Below, piece by piece: positions 27,901 to 41,761 of a DNA stretch of 64,000 nt. Location: positions 791,685 through 855,684 of the forward strand of contig VYZB01000172.1 in assembly GCA_013397455.1 (NCBI GenBank), read 5' to 3'. The notes beneath the pieces were generated by a model that saw nothing but the letters and a program-made list of their open reading frames with translations, made no database searches and was not told where the DNA came from. How positions within the stretch are numbered: position 1 is the stretch's first letter; each line of letters starts with the position of its first letter. A program made the position numbers and the translations under genes. Source of the DNA: Crotophaga sulcirostris. Its lineage: Eukaryota; Chordata; Aves; Cuculiformes; Crotophagidae.

Positions 27901-30900
27901 GCACAAATACAAAATGTGCTCAGCTCCAACAGCCTCTCCTCCCATGCTCCCCTTTCCACTGGCCAGCAAGAGAAAGAGGTGTAGGTCCCCCTAAAGCTGC
28001 ATCCAGACAGAAAGAAGCAACTGCACTGCCTGCCAATGAGCTAAGAGCCCATTTAATGCTCCCACAGCAGTGCAGTACCAGAACCAAGCACCAATGAAGA
28101 TCAGGGACCCTGGAACTGAGTCTCTCATTTCCGTGGTGTCTTACCCCCATCTTTTGCTGCCTCACCCCTGTTAGTAGAAGACATTGTTTTAATTCTACTT
28201 TAGGACAGGGAAGCTTTGAACCAATACTTCATTTCTTCCACAAATTGCGTAGCCAGAGCACAGGAGGTCCAGATTTTGTGTGACTGCCCTGCTTGAATGT
28301 TTCCCAATCCCCACTTTCTAGTCAGGGCCCGTAGAGACATACTGTCCTAGGTAATCTGGCTAGGGAACCCCATCCACTCCTTGCCATGGGCTCAGGAGCT
28401 CCAGCTCAGGTCCGGTCAGGGTGCATGATTCTGCCCTGCCCTAAGCCAGACCCCTACTGTGAGCAGCTTGACTCTAGTGTGGCCTTGGGTCCCTTCTCCT
28501 CGTCAGACTTTGGACACAGAGTGGTGAAGGGTCCAGTTTCACCCATCTCCTGCTACTGCCAGCTGAACCTTGGACCTGGCTCAGCCTTGGCCATGTCAGG
28601 GCTTTTGTTGGAGCCTGTCATCTGCCCCACGCTCTTCCTGGCTGGCTCAGACCCCAGGGGATGGCATCCCATCAGCAAGGGCATCACCCGCTATGGGGTC
28701 ACCCAGGCTCCCAGCAGAGGCAGAGATCACAAGGATGATGACAGTTTGAAAAAATAGCACCCCAACCTCCAGTGGGTTGTCCTTCCCAGGGCTAGCACAC
28801 TTGACAGCTCCTTGGAACCAAGCATCTGTTAGCTCCTGCCCAGTCCAAGAAAACCTGCAAACCTAAATCCAGCTGTAACTCAGAGGCTAATGAATTCTCT
28901 AGCACTTGTTGCTGCCAAAACTCAGGGCTGTCTGCCCTCTGCAGTGTTATTTTTTCCCTCTAATGCTAGATCACCCTGGAATAGATTGTGATACTTACAT
29001 TAACCACAGGACTGCTCATGCTGTAAATTAAAGATCCCTTTCTGTAGCTTTGCGTCTACTGCTCTTTGTGCCATAAATCCCTTCAGCTGTGTTGTTGATA
29101 TACCAAGCACTTGGCAAGTAATTTGCCTAGAAACATATTTCTACAGCTACAGCTGTGTCCACAGCTAACTTGCTGTCACAGCTTGTGTCTGTAATCCTTC
29201 TGTGCTCTTTTGAAGCTAGCACAGGATTGTCAAATGGCTAACTTTCTCTTCTGCTCAGCTCTACACCCAGACAGCAAGGTACTTTTAAAAAACTTCTATC
29301 CTGGCACTATTTTGTCCCAGTTTTCTGGAAATTACCAAATCTACAAGGACTAATATCTAAAGTAACACACCTAGATACCTAGCCGTTGGAGCAAGATATA
29401 TAGATGAGGTGTCTTGTACTCTTGCCTTGTCCTTGCACAACACATCACATCCACAGTCCCAGTGGATGCCTACTTTCTATTCTCATTTTTGAAAGCAGGG
29501 CTGTGATAAATCCTTCTCTCTAAAGAAGTAAAATCTCTCCTGTAATAGGTAACAAAACTGAACACTGATTACTTTCTCTCTCATATTAAAGCTTTCTCTC
29601 TTCTGGCACTATCTCTTTTTGCTTTCTTTTTAATTTTGTTTTTGGATAGCATTCAGTACTTCTAATACCATAAAAAGATGAATGAAATCAGTTATAACAG
29701 CTCTACTAGCCAAAGCAGCAGCAGGAACACTATACTTGACCTTTATTTCAACAGGAAAGCAGTTTGGTTTCAAAAATATTTTATTTTCCCCCTAGACACT
29801 GCAACACAACTCTGAGCAAAACTAAATAACTTTTTTTTTTAATTTCAACTGTTCTATTAAATAAAGAGTAGTATACAGTCCTTCTAACTGCTTACTTTGA
29901 GAGCCAAAGAAATCACACAGCACCTCTCAGCTTTATACAGAACATCCTTCTGTCAGTGGGCAATCTAATTAAGGATATGTAGAAAGTGTGCTGATAGCCC
30001 CCACATACACCCTTGAGTTAATCTCCTCAGAGACTCACAGTAGGAGGAGGCTAAGTATCCGCAGGCATAATCATAGGAGAACATTTTCCCATAAAGATAA
30101 TCTGCCTATCAAACCACACCAAGGAAACATCCCAGAGACAAGCTGTCCTTTGACCATTTCTAGCTAAAGCTGGATCATGTTATATTTCTGGTCAGATGGC
30201 AACATGACAAGAGGTATGGTATGAACATGGGAAAGATGTCCTGAGATCTCCATCATCCAGAATGGTTTTCACAAAATGAAAATGACAGTGCTCATCAGCA
30301 CGTCCTCCACACCTGTACCATCTCTCTGTCACCCAAAAGCCAGCCAGAGTGTAACCCAAACAAATGACAATCAGTCATCTAAGGTTGCAGTCTGCAGAGT
30401 GGCCTTTGACAAAAAAAGCACAAGCCATGGGAAGAAAATAAACTGTTAAATAGCTGAAAGAAGGCACTTTTCCTCATTAGTCCAGCAGACAGCTTACCAA
30501 CAGGTATTACTTTCCATTTCAGTATGAATCATGAGAACAAGGAATGGAACCACAAAGGAGAAAGGGGTGTCTGGGGACCTGACATCACCATGGTAATGCA
30601 AGCACACCAGCCCCATCCTCTGAGTACCCTTGGTTCTCCTTGTCTCAACTGCAGCCAGCAAGACATTTTTTTTTTTCAGATTGTAGTTCAGTCACTGCAC
30701 AGAAGCAAGAAAACCCCCTCCCTTTACTCTTCAGCTGATATTATGCTCTGAACGGCTTTTATACTCTGAGATACATCAGAATTAGCCAGCAGGGCAAAGG
30801 TATGCAGGAACAACCCCCTACACACACCTTAACCATTCCCCTGGAGAACCACTGGCAGAGATCAAGCCTGTCTTAAGTACTTGCCTGGAGAAGCAAGTCC

Positions 30901-31629
30901 TGTGGATCAGAAGTAGTCTGTGAGATAATAAGAGGTGGTCTACAACATGACATCAGGGGAAAACATACAGCTGCACCATGTAAAGAAAGCTAAAGCATGC
31001 ACAGAAATAATAAAAAGCAATGAAAGCATGACTGGCTTTTCACTGGCAATGCTTGGCACCTCAAGAAAAAGAAGTACCAATAAAGTGGGTCCACCTGCCA
31101 CAGGGATGACCTGGCACTATACCAGCATACTTTGGCTCCTTCTGTTAGATTGCACCAACAGCGCTGCAGGAGCACCTGGCCACATACCTACCAGCAGCCC
31201 ATCCTCTACACCCAACATTAGCTGGGGGAAGACAAACTCTATGGACATCCTGCAGGCTCACCTGCAACTTCTCCCACCAATAAACAGTTCTTCTGTAGAT
31301 TGTCAAGGGTTGTGTGGGCCCTTCTTTGCCATCCCCCAACCACCATCCCTTGTGAGGAGGTGCCACCTCTTCCACACTGAGCCCCGAGGGACAGAGGAGA
31401 AGAGGCCCTGGCTTCCATCAAGCTGCTGCCTTCCCCAGATGGCAAGGGAAACCCACAGCTATGCAGGAGGTCTGTCCCACTGCTATCCAGGCCTTTACTT
31501 CAGACCACCACCAGCCTCAGCCCCACCACTAACCTGAGGCACACAACCACTAGCAGTTGCCCTGTGGGCAGCATTTGCCCTGCTGAGCACAAGATAGTGG
31601 TCCTCCCACCATGTAAACCCCTTCTCCTG
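12909..31629. other. Non-coding stretch with a few ambiguous open or exon-like patches
   Basis: No gene model can be supported here. Patches that stand out are 15545-15663 (small inverted and tandem repeats), 16509-16780 (open on both strands), 17929-17991 (strong splice-like sites on both strands), 19100-20490 (few stops on both strands, higher GC), 28386-28757 and 30935-31537 (the longest chance-like open frames). A 15-T run is at 13509-13523. These are treated as separate observations. Confidence 0.55.
15599..15663 (+). repeat. Imperfect tandem duplication, about 34-bp period
   Basis: Two units, 15599-15629 and 15633-15663, match at 27 of 31 positions (shared core GAATGTGACA). Just upstream, 15545-15555 and 15564-15574 form an 11-bp inverted repeat in AT-rich DNA. 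This is a simple local duplication with no sign of function. Confidence 0.85.
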
Positions 31630-32225
31630 CCCACACCTCACCCATCTGGATACTGTGAAGCTGGGTCATGGACCTTGTTAAAGTCAGAGTAAATGGCAGT
31701 CACTGCTCTCCCCTTGTCCCACCTCCTCAGTGCAAGGTTCATGTTGGTCCCAGGACAATCTGTCCTTGGTGAAGCTGTACTGGGTGATTTCTGATGTCAC
31801 TCTGTCCTTTGTGTGCCTCTAAGTGGTGATCTGGCAGACGTTTCCCCTTGTCTTCCCAGAGAATGGAGGGTGATCAGCTGGTCATTTCTGGGATACTCCT
31901 ATGTGCCTGCCTTGAAGACAGACCTGATACCTGCCTTTTTCTAGTGCTTAGAAATATTTCTTGATTGTCATGATCTTTAAGGTGACAGCTAGTAGCCCTC
32001 AGCTAGTGTAGTAGACAGCCAGTGACTTCCTCCATCTCCACCAGCACCCTTGAATGCAGCCCCCTTTTGTCACTTGGACTTGTACATGCCCGTCTGGTTT
32101 ACCCACTCCTGAACTGCATCTCCTGCAGGCAATGCTTCACACCACAGACTCCACTGGTAGGTCTGGGAACTAAGGGGCTTGAGGACACACTTATTCCTGG
32201 GAACTGAGGTAAAGCATTGCTCCAC
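31630..32225 (-). mobile_element. Old, decayed CR1-like relic from the ORF2 (reverse transcriptase) region, minus strand
   Basis: The segment resembles, with many changes, the reverse complement of the CR1 ORF2 3' half. Cues are CATGGACCTTGTTAAAGTC, then CACTGCTCTCCCCTTGTCCC, CCTTGGTGAAGCTGTACTGG, the patch around 31855-31890 (GGAGGGTGATCAGCTGG), and GGGAACTGAGGTAAAGC. It is frameshifted throughout and cannot encode a protein. It lacks the CR1 3' tail seen in the younger copies here. The borders are approximate. Confidence 0.65.
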
Positions 32226-34419
32226 AGTTTATAGGTCTAGTTTCTTCCTCCTGATGACACTCAGCACCTTAAATGTGCTGCTGGCATTTTGCCTCCCTTC
32301 TGACTTGGATAAATACAAGAGGGAGAGAGCACTTCATTTCCTGGGTTATAGCAGGTAACTCTTTGCTTCCCTCCAACCCCTTCAAAACTGCTGTAATATC
32401 ACAATAGCTGCATCTTCAGGATATTTGCAGAATTATTTTTTTTTACCAATAGTACCCCTAGCCATATATACAACAACCTTACCAACTCGTGACTGAATTC
32501 TGATGTTTCTTTCATCAAAACCATATTTTTTTAAGAGAACAACCCAGGGATTTCAGTCTAAATCCTTCATTATTTCTGACCAGACTGCAAATGGAACAAG
32601 ACATGTTCTACAGAATTGCTATCTTAAATAACTATTACTATATTGATCTTCCAGACATCAAAATTGTTTTCCTCACCTAGTACCATGAAGAAAATCATCC
32701 TTTCTATCTCCCACATGCACTTCACTATTACTAGTTTTGCTGTTGAGAACAAGAAATGCCTTGTGTTAAGAAAAAAACAGAGGTTTATTCTCCCCTAGCT
32801 TGTATCCCTACTCTCTGTGGTAGGATACAACCCACAGTCTCATTTTTCTATCTGCTTCCTGAGTATTAATGATAAAAAAACTCCAAAGCTGGACTGCTTT
32901 CTCTAGCTGTGGTCCTGTCACTTCAAAAGAGTACAGGCATCACACGTGCAACATTTTTTCAGGACACTTTTTATACACATGTAAATAGCAGAATGTGGAC
33001 GGATTGGATTAATGAGGGGAACAATTAGAGGATAATAATTTGAGCCCAAAGGGCTCAGATGAATCAGATTTTTAGTAAAATAATGGCAGGTTCTTGTAAA
33101 TAGAAAAGTTTCGAGCTCCATTGTGTTTTAGAAACAACATATTAATTCCATATCAGTTTCTTCACTGCCCTTTTCCTTTCCAGAAACTGGGATATACTGC
33201 AAGAGAGGTGTAGTTAACTTTTTATTCCCTAGTCACATACTCTTCAACAGTAGCCTTACTGGAAGTGTTGAACAACAGTATTGCCTGAACAGCTGAGGGG
33301 GTCACTGCCTTCCCAAAGCTGGTTGAATAACTAGCTTAGTTCTAAGGACAACATATTCAACATATTTTACTACTCTGACTTGGTACAACACCCATCAATA
33401 TATTTATACTGTTCAGACCATAAAGGAAAACATGTAAACCCCTAAACAATCCAAAGTAATCAAAAGCACAAAAAATATCCTTTCTCCACTATACCAGCAC
33501 AACTGTTCCTTTCATAAATGTAGGGTATAATTTAAATGCTAGTCCCCTTGGAGTGTTTATATCTCCTGACTTCTCAGAGACAGATGAACTTTGACCATAC
33601 TGAATTAAACTCAATTTAATTTATATACTAGGTATTTATATGAGGCCACTTCAGTCATTTCCAGATGACAGTCTTTAATCATTAGAACACTGAGATTCCC
33701 TCACTCCCCACAGTGTTAATCCTCAACCAAAAAAACAGAGGAAAATCAATTCCTTTTAAGATATTTTAGTTTCTCTTTGAAGTATGGAAAAAAGTTATTT
33801 GGAAGATAACAGTTACAGCAAAGGTGACAATTTCTATTCCTAGCCTTCCATGTATCAAATACACCAACTCATATCAGGCTTTTATTCCTGGGAGTTTGGC
33901 CCAAACAAAGTACATATATCAGTTTGTGTCTCCCAGTTCTTCCATAAGTCACATCTACAAACTTCTGTGAAGGAGACAGCTAGATACACTTAAGCTGCTT
34001 TCATTTCAGTCACCCTTCTACTTATACTTGAAATCCAAAATTTTTGCATTCAGACTGCCAGTAAAATTCAGAAGTACTTACATTACTCAGCTCCAAAAAA
34101 AACCTGTTTTTAAGTTGGTGATGTCTGCATTTAAGGAGGAGGCTTTTCTGATCGATCAATGTAATTTCTACAAATAGGGATGGCTGTGGGTATTACTTCA
34201 CTCTTTCTGTGGCAGTTCCTTCCAAAATCACTGATTATTATGGAGAACGACCAAGATAGTTTATCTCAAGGTATCAAATAAAAGCAAATCAATTCATAGT
34301 TAAGTACATCCTGTGTAAAAAATTCTTGCGTGGTTCAACACCAGCTTTTGTTGTTGCCTCAGTTTCTTATTTACTAGGTTTTTCTATAATTACCACTGCC
34401 ATGGAAAAAAACCAAACTG
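32226..34419. other. Non-coding spacer between CR1 fragments
   Basis: AT-rich sequence without a recognisable gene, RNA or repeat. Open frames are short and unsupported. Confidence 0.6.
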
Positions 34420-34850
34420 GTAAAGGGTCTAGAGAGCAAGCCCTACAAGGAGTGGCTTAAAGGAACTAGTCTAGAGAAAAAGAGGCTGAGAGGAGACCTT
34501 ATTGCTCTCTACAGCTACCTGAGAGGTGGTTGTTGCAAGGTGGATGTCGGTCTCTTTTCGGAAGTAGCAAGTGATAAGACAAGAGGAAAGGGTTTCAGGT
34601 TGTGCCAGGGGAGATTTAGATTGGAGATTAGGAAAACGTCTTCACTGAAAGGGTTGTCAGGTCCTGGAACAGGCTGCCCAGGTAAATGGTTGAGTCACCA
34701 TCCCTGGAGGTATTTAAAAAATATGTAGATGCGGTGCTAAGGGACATGGTTTAGTGATGGACTTGACAGTGTTAGGTTTGCAGTTGGACTCTATGACCTT
34801 AAAGGTCTTTTCCAATCTAAACAAATCTATGATTCTCTGATTTTCTGACT
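34420..34850 (+). mobile_element. CR1 LINE 3' fragment (plus strand)
   Basis: This is a typical CR1 end of ORF2 plus 3' UTR in sense orientation. It includes AAGAGGCTGAGAGGAGACCT, GATTTAGATTGGAGATTAGG, GGAACAGGCTGCCCAGG, CACCATCCCTGGAGGT and a 3' end with AAGGTCTTTTCCAATCTAAA then ATCTATGATTCTCTGA. It is about 430 bp and 5'-truncated, with stops throughout. The open frame at 34540-34728 is part of this element and not a gene. Confidence 0.93.
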
Positions 34851-37800
34851 CTTATTTGACTCTAAGCTTTTAATTCCTCCATGGGCTCACAAATCCACCC
34901 CAAATCATGTGGTGCAGTATTTTAAGACCTTTGCAAATAACATTGATAAGTGGAAATAGGTCTTTTTTCTCCTCTATTCACAGTTTTACACCCTAATATC
35001 TTCGTTTCTAACAACAAAAATAGCAGACTTCTTTTTTGTGTGTTTGGGAAGACCATTAAAGCAGCACAGGCAGAAGGAGGAGTTGGGGGCCAACGGGAAG
35101 AGGAGGGTAGAAAAAGAGATGAACCCATTTTCCTCAAATGGCCCGACAGTCCTTTACTACATAGCAACTGCAATCGTTGCACACTGGCGACAAATAAAAT
35201 GGTACCCACTTTGCAGATAGGCGTTTTTCCAAGGACAAGATTGAGCCAAGTGCCAGCTCTTTGCTCCTGGAAAGGAATTCAGATTTCTGTACCAAAACAG
35301 AATAAAAATACTTTCAACTTTTTCACACAAAACAATCAATTCATTATTAAGGGAAGAACATAAAAAGAAACAAATAAATCTCCATGTGAAAACTTTAGTC
35401 TCATCCTTAAAGAAAGGTCATGACTGAACTAATCTGAGCCACATAATAATTCTCTGTCCAAGTATCTCTTGCCCCTCTGGCCAGTGCCTCTATAAATTAA
35501 GCATTTGGAAAGTCACTGATTTTTAAAGGCCTCACATGAAGTTTTGTAATGTTTTCACTCCTTAAAGTTTGCTCTTTTACTCCATCTGCTCCATAGATAC
35601 AGACAGAATAACCTATTTTAAAGCTTTCTCTACCATATGACAGCATAAGAACATAAAAAATCAGCTTCACCCATATGTTAACAGGCAACAAAGGAACAGG
35701 ATTTCTTTCAAGCTAGGAATATGCCTCCTCTCTTTCCCACTCACTACCAAAATTCTGTTGACTCTGCAACCTACATCACTCTGTCTGATGTTATTTTTCA
35801 AGACCCGAAGCTAAGAATTTTGTAATTGCATGCTGCGTTTCAGACTGAGAACTCAATTTTATTCTGCCTCCCTCATTTACCCTGCTAGTAGGGGTATAAA
35901 CACTGCCTACTACCCCAACTGCAGCAGTGGTGGTTTAAACACATGACAAATGTTCTGAAGTGGTTCATGAGACATGGAAATTGGTAGTCCTTGCATGTTT
36001 TATCAAACTCTGCCATGAAGCTTTTAAGGTTTTTGTCTCAGGTCTTGAAAAGTTTGGTGGTTTTAAACTTCAGCTTTTAGAAAGGAGGATCAAGTGGGAA
36101 TGGTACCTTACCTTCAAAAATAAAACTGCTTTTTTATATCTTACTTTTGTGAAGAATATGGCCATACCTGTAAGAGGAGAGGGAAAATTCCAAAGTATTT
36201 GATATTTCATGATTATATACCAAAAATACGTGATTATTTTCAGTTTGGGATGATTGTAGATGGCAACACAAAATACAAAATATGTGAATTTACTATGGAC
36301 TAGGATCAACCTAGATTTACAACCAGGCAAAGTGCCAGTAGTGACACAGAGGTTGTAGTCAAGCTGTGTACCTAAGCTGTGTATTCTTCAAAGCACTGAA
36401 AATCCTCACTGTTTACTACAATTTTGCCTAAGCTTCTGAGAAACCTTAGGTCAGACCTGTCTGCCAGCTCTTACTGCAGACAAAACTCCTTCAGTTACAA
36501 AGAAATTCAGTCATAGTTTTCAGCGCTTTGTGAAAATATCACTGATCAGTCTTGATGATGGATGCAGAAATTAAGTTTCACTTCCATAAGGGTTTTCTTT
36601 CCATAACAGAAATTAAACTGAAAGAAAAAAAAACAGAACGACTCCGTCTCAAGTGGATAGAAGAGATCAGGGGTAGGGTCATCAGCAGAGCCCTGAAGTT
36701 CTTAGCTCTTCATTTGCATTTCCCTGTTTCCGGCCCCTCTGCTTCCAGGGGTAGCTACAACATTAAAGTCAACTCAGGAAATTAGGTGGGATGTTCAGGA
36801 GCAGACACAAGCTGAGATTCTTGCATATTTCCTTGTCATGAGAAGCCTAGTGTAGAAGACCATCTGAATTTATTTTTACTTCTTTCACTAGAAAGTATGA
36901 TAGAGTTTCTTTGTGGGAAAGACAAATACTAGAGCAAAAGCAAGCAGCCAGCAGTCAACATAATAGAAAATATAGGCTGATATAGAAGTACTCATTAATT
37001 CATTTATGTTTTTCCAGTGTAAGATGAAAAACAGTGCCAACTATGATCTTCTCATTGCAAATGGTACTCCACCCGCCACACAGTAAGAAGTCTGGCTGGA
37101 AAATACAGGTGTAGATTAATATCATTATTCTAACACCACCGATGGCTCCCTGTACAGGCGCCCGTTTAGTGCTTAATATTACAATAACACATCTTTTATT
37201 ACACTTCCACAGGACAGATATGAAATAGAAAACAGTAAATTTAAAAAGTGGTCCAAATTTCCATTACTCCATCACAAAATCTTAAAATTCCATCTTAAAG
37301 TTAACGGCTTGCATTACCAGTGAAGTCAGTGCAAGCTGTGATGACTAAAACCATATTCTATCCATTCTTTTCAGCAGCACATCGTTGTCTACACCAGATT
37401 CCTACTATGACCACTTAGCCAACTGAAGGAACGAGATCAATTTGTACTCAGCTATATACAGGGCAGCCAAACCATCCAGTAGAATACTTACCATCTGCAG
37501 TCCGTTGATGACTGAACCTGTCTTTGTTGTTTGCCAGAAGATGTGAACATCAGGATAAATGCATGCTATCCTGAACTTGTTTCCTGGCAAAATCCATAGC
37601 TAATTAATATTTTGTGCAGCAAATACAAACTTGTTCAGCACATGGTATTTATAAATTATCCTCTGTAACTCTGAATCTACCATGCTAACAAATCAGTAAA
37701 TTAAGTCATTTACTGATCAGAGCCAGGAACTCAGTTCAGAGACTGCTGAATACTGATCTAATCAGCAATTCAGTTGCTGCACAGGAGTCCAAAACATGCA

Positions 37801-40800
37801 ATTCATTGCAGCTTGGCAAAACTCAACATAGTCATCTATGAAAAGTATGCATTGCCTGCTTTACAAACATCCTACACATTTAAACAAATTAGCTTTGAGG
37901 TTAAGAACACCTAAGCACTGAGTGTTTCTCTTAGAGCCAGTTCACCACATTTTCTTTTTTAAACAGAAGTAAGAGATGTTTTGCAAGAGTAAATTTAATT
38001 TTCCTGCATGGTTCTAACCTGGTAAAATGACACATATTTTCCATGTGCTAGTTATTCTTTAGTAAGGTCATTTGATGGAAACAAAACAGTTTTTCAAGTA
38101 AATAGATAACAGTCCTACACATACATGAAAGGTAATAGCACAAATTTTAGATTATATTATCCGAATTTGCTGTCAGGATCATGCTTAAAATGCTCAGTAC
38201 TCAAGAACAAACAATCAAACAAAAAAACTTGGATGTCTTTTTTCTCCTGATGACACAGCAAGGTGGGTACCACTGCAGAAGTAAGCTAGTCTAACTGCCA
38301 GAAATCATAAGCAGCCCAAAATGAATGTGTTGCAGCCGGTTGTCAGTACCATGTTACACACCCGATAGTAAGAGAAAGGGAAGTGGTACTAGTGGCCTTG
38401 CAGCTGATCAAAGGTGGTGATAGAGTGGTGATGAATAATAGTCATTAGCATGACAGAACAGATGTTGCAGGATGCTTGTGGTTTCACTTCAACATCTACC
38501 ATTCATAGGGGAAAAAATGATGTATACATTTGGCACATGAAAGAACAGAGATACATGGGAGATTCAACAATTTTTCTTGTCTCTCTCTCCCAACCACTGT
38601 GACATAAGTTGTTCCAAATTTTCATTAAGACAAATACCATACCACAGAGGCTGTGATGTGGCCCACTATTAGCTCTCTGTGTCTGTGTACCAGAGATGCT
38701 CACATTCCCACAGCTACAGGAAAGCTAGATTTCACAGCTAGGACACGGCCTGAAGACAGCATTTCACACTAAAAAGGTCACAGGAAAGAGCCTTGTTGGA
38801 TTTGTGTGATATTCACCTCCCATATGGAAATGTTCAGCCAAAGCTCTCCAAACTGAAGGGGTGCAGCGATGAGACAACTAATATAACTTCTTACAAGTCT
38901 TGCTATTTACACCTTTATGCAGTTACTGCTGTCTACAGGGAAAATTCACACTGTTTATGTTCACACATCCAACTTAGATGGCTGAGCAATAAATCTAGGC
39001 TTTCTGGTCAAGGAAACCAGATTAAAAACATGCCTGTCTATTTAGGCTTGTAATCACAACTGACAAATCCAATAGGAAAAAAATGGGTGAACATCTTTTC
39101 AGCAGTGTGAAGCTTTAAATCCTCACAGAAATAACACTCCAACACTTATTTTATTCCGCACCACCTCTGACTTCCAGTCCCAGTCTCACCACCTTCCTTC
39201 AGAGGCACTGCTCCTCCTGCCTCTGCCTTTTACCACCCCAACGAGCTGGTCCATTTTCAGCCTCCACACGTATTCTGGGCTTACCTTCCTGTGTGCTTCA
39301 GTGAGGTCTAAGACCTAAAAGTGTCCTTGAGAGGAACAAAGAGAAACATCCTGAAGATGGAGAATGCACCTTCTAGCAAAAGCAGTGCTGTCAATCATGA
39401 TCCCCTTACAGGAAAATAGGTTATCAGTTAACAGTACAGGGGCATTCTCTGAACCACACAGACCACTCCAGTTCCACTGAGGGGACAGCCTAAATTCCTT
39501 CTGCTACAGGCATCTAAGCAGAATGACTCAATTTAGAAAATGTTGTTAAGACCTGCTAATATATTTCCCTGCCAGGGCAGGATGTCTCCTCTCATATAGT
39601 TTATTAATATTTCCCAAATTTGATTAAATAACCTAAGAAAAGGTCTCTTGGAGAGTATCTTACCAAAGCACATTTCACAGCTGGAGACTCACTGCATCCT
39701 ACAGGGTGACTGACATATTCCCAGTCTTTCCATGACAAGGAACTCAGATTCTGTTCTCCTTCTCCAGAAACAATATTCATCCCTCCTCATACCTATAATT
39801 TTTCCTCTAACAGCAGGCTTTTCCCGTACCATTCCTCTATGGAAACTGTTTTCCCATGCTTTTGTGAATCTGTCTCACAGTTTTTATCCTCTAGATGTCT
39901 GTATGAAAAACCAGACACATTGGAAAATGCTGTGTGCACAGCTCTTATTTCTACAGCCATGAATGTTCAAGACTAGCAGCTGCACCAGAAAGCATTACTG
40001 GTTTAAACATATCAAATGTGATCAATATCCTTTCTGAAATAGATTTGAACTAAGTCCCTAACTCTTAGGGTACCTGTGCTGCTTTTGAAGCTAGATCTCT
40101 GCACTGGATAGCTGACTACCATTAACATGAGTCTCCATCCCACACTCTTTAGACTTTACCCTGTAAGAGTCTTTGCTGTTTCTATGGGAGATGGCACGTC
40201 CACCCCTGCTCTGTTCACCCTCAGGTGGTCTCCCACTTCACTCCACAGAGGATTCCACCTCCACTTACTGCTGTTATCTTTTCATCCCTAGTGGAAAATA
40301 GGGGGACTTCACTCCCACATGGAACAGCAACAAATAGGCCAAACACCACTCAGTGTCATTAAGAAGCTCCCTTTTTTCCAATCCAGAATTCAGACAGATG
40401 AAGAAGCCTGGAATGCAACTGTGCTCTTCTGCATCCATCTAATTCAAGTTTATGAAGGAAAATGGGTACAGAAAGAAAGATTTCCCTGGAGGAGACACCA
40501 CATATAAAGCACTATACTCCTGTGCAGTCTTCACTTTTTCTTTTTTGTCATGCTTAGCACAGTTGTATGCTAAAATCATCTAACAGCACCGCCTACCGAC
40601 TATTTCTCTTCAGCAGACAAGTAACTCATTCTCCAAGGATCACATTGCTTAGACATGGCAAGTAAAAAGCAATTTGAGACAGTTTATGAGGGCTGAAGGG
40701 ACAATTATGTACTCAGAATTTTCCCTATGCTGCTTGGAGTCCAGGCTGTGACTCTCTGTATGCAGCCACGTAAAGGTCTGACTCTTCTTAAATACTGTAG

Positions 40801-41300
40801 CTGAACAGGTAACCAACACCACCTCAGCTATTCAGAGCAACAATTCTAAATTATTTCATTTGTTCTTACTGCTACAACTGAGCTGCCCATTGTTGGGAAG
40901 ATAGGGAGGTAGAGTAAGTAATTAGCCTGATTCTTAACCTCCTCCTGATGCATGCACCAAAGCTCAAGGAATGTGCTCAAACTCTTTGGGGCTGTAAATC
41001 ATTTTTCCATAGGCATGTTTTCAAATGCACATCAATTTGCACTTCACAGAATCTGAAAGCACAGACTACAGGCAAGATGAAGATAAATGTGATGATTTAG
41101 GAGGAAGAAGCACAGCAGGAATTTTCTCTTCCACAGCTACAATAGGTCATACAGGGTCTTCAGGCAGTCTAGGCCTATGCAATCACATTGTCAACACGCT
41201 CAGCTCAAAGGATGCCCTGGAACCTCTAATTCTGTTCCAAGCTACATAGGTGTAGCCTGAAATCACTCCACTCTTTCTACTTTCTTGGAGTTACTATGTA
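34851..41300. other. Non-coding stretch downstream of the minus-strand gene
   Basis: Intergenic-looking DNA beyond the proposed 3' end of the gene at about 41.3-41.76 kb. The open frame at 34950-35363 (plus) is 137 codons, with no domain, no splice support and biased low-complexity content, and I do not call it. Nothing else stands out. Confidence 0.55.
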
Positions 41301-41653
41301 TTTATTCTGGTGTAGTCTAATACTGGACATGTGAACAAAAAGAATTCATTATAATGACCCTGTACAATATCTACCCTTACTGTTTACCTCAGAAGTTAGA
41401 TCTGCGGTTCAATTTTCAGTACCCATGAATATTTATAACTGGCTAACTACCTGTTTTCAACCACATCTCTTAAACAGTTTGTTATGCTACTTGTGTTTTC
41501 AAAGTGATTTTTCACATTCAGAACCAGGCCAGAAAAAATGGTTTGCATTCAAAGAATCATTTGGTGATTAGAAAAATCTATCAGTGGCCACAGACAGAAA
41601 TTTAGAAAAATACTGACAGTTTTCAAGAAAAAAATGTAGCAATAACTTTTAAT
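41301..41653 (-). promoter_or_regulatory. Candidate 3' UTR polyadenylation signals
   Basis: Downstream of the TAA at 41762, the minus strand has ATTAAA at 41648-41653 (about 110 nt after the stop) and AATAAA at 41301-41306 (about 455 nt after it). Either could end the transcript. Such hexamers are common in AT-rich DNA, so this is only positional support. Confidence 0.3.
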
Positions 41654-41761
41654 TATTCCAAATCAACTGTGCAGAGAAATGAGCTTGATCAAATTAAACA
41701 ACCATAAATACATTTTAAAAAAAGATCACAATATAGGAAAAGGAATAAGCAGGTATGCTCT

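Noticed and set aside
34950..35363. 137-codon plus-strand open frame
   Set aside because: No domain, no splice context, overlapping frames on the other strand, and a biased composition.
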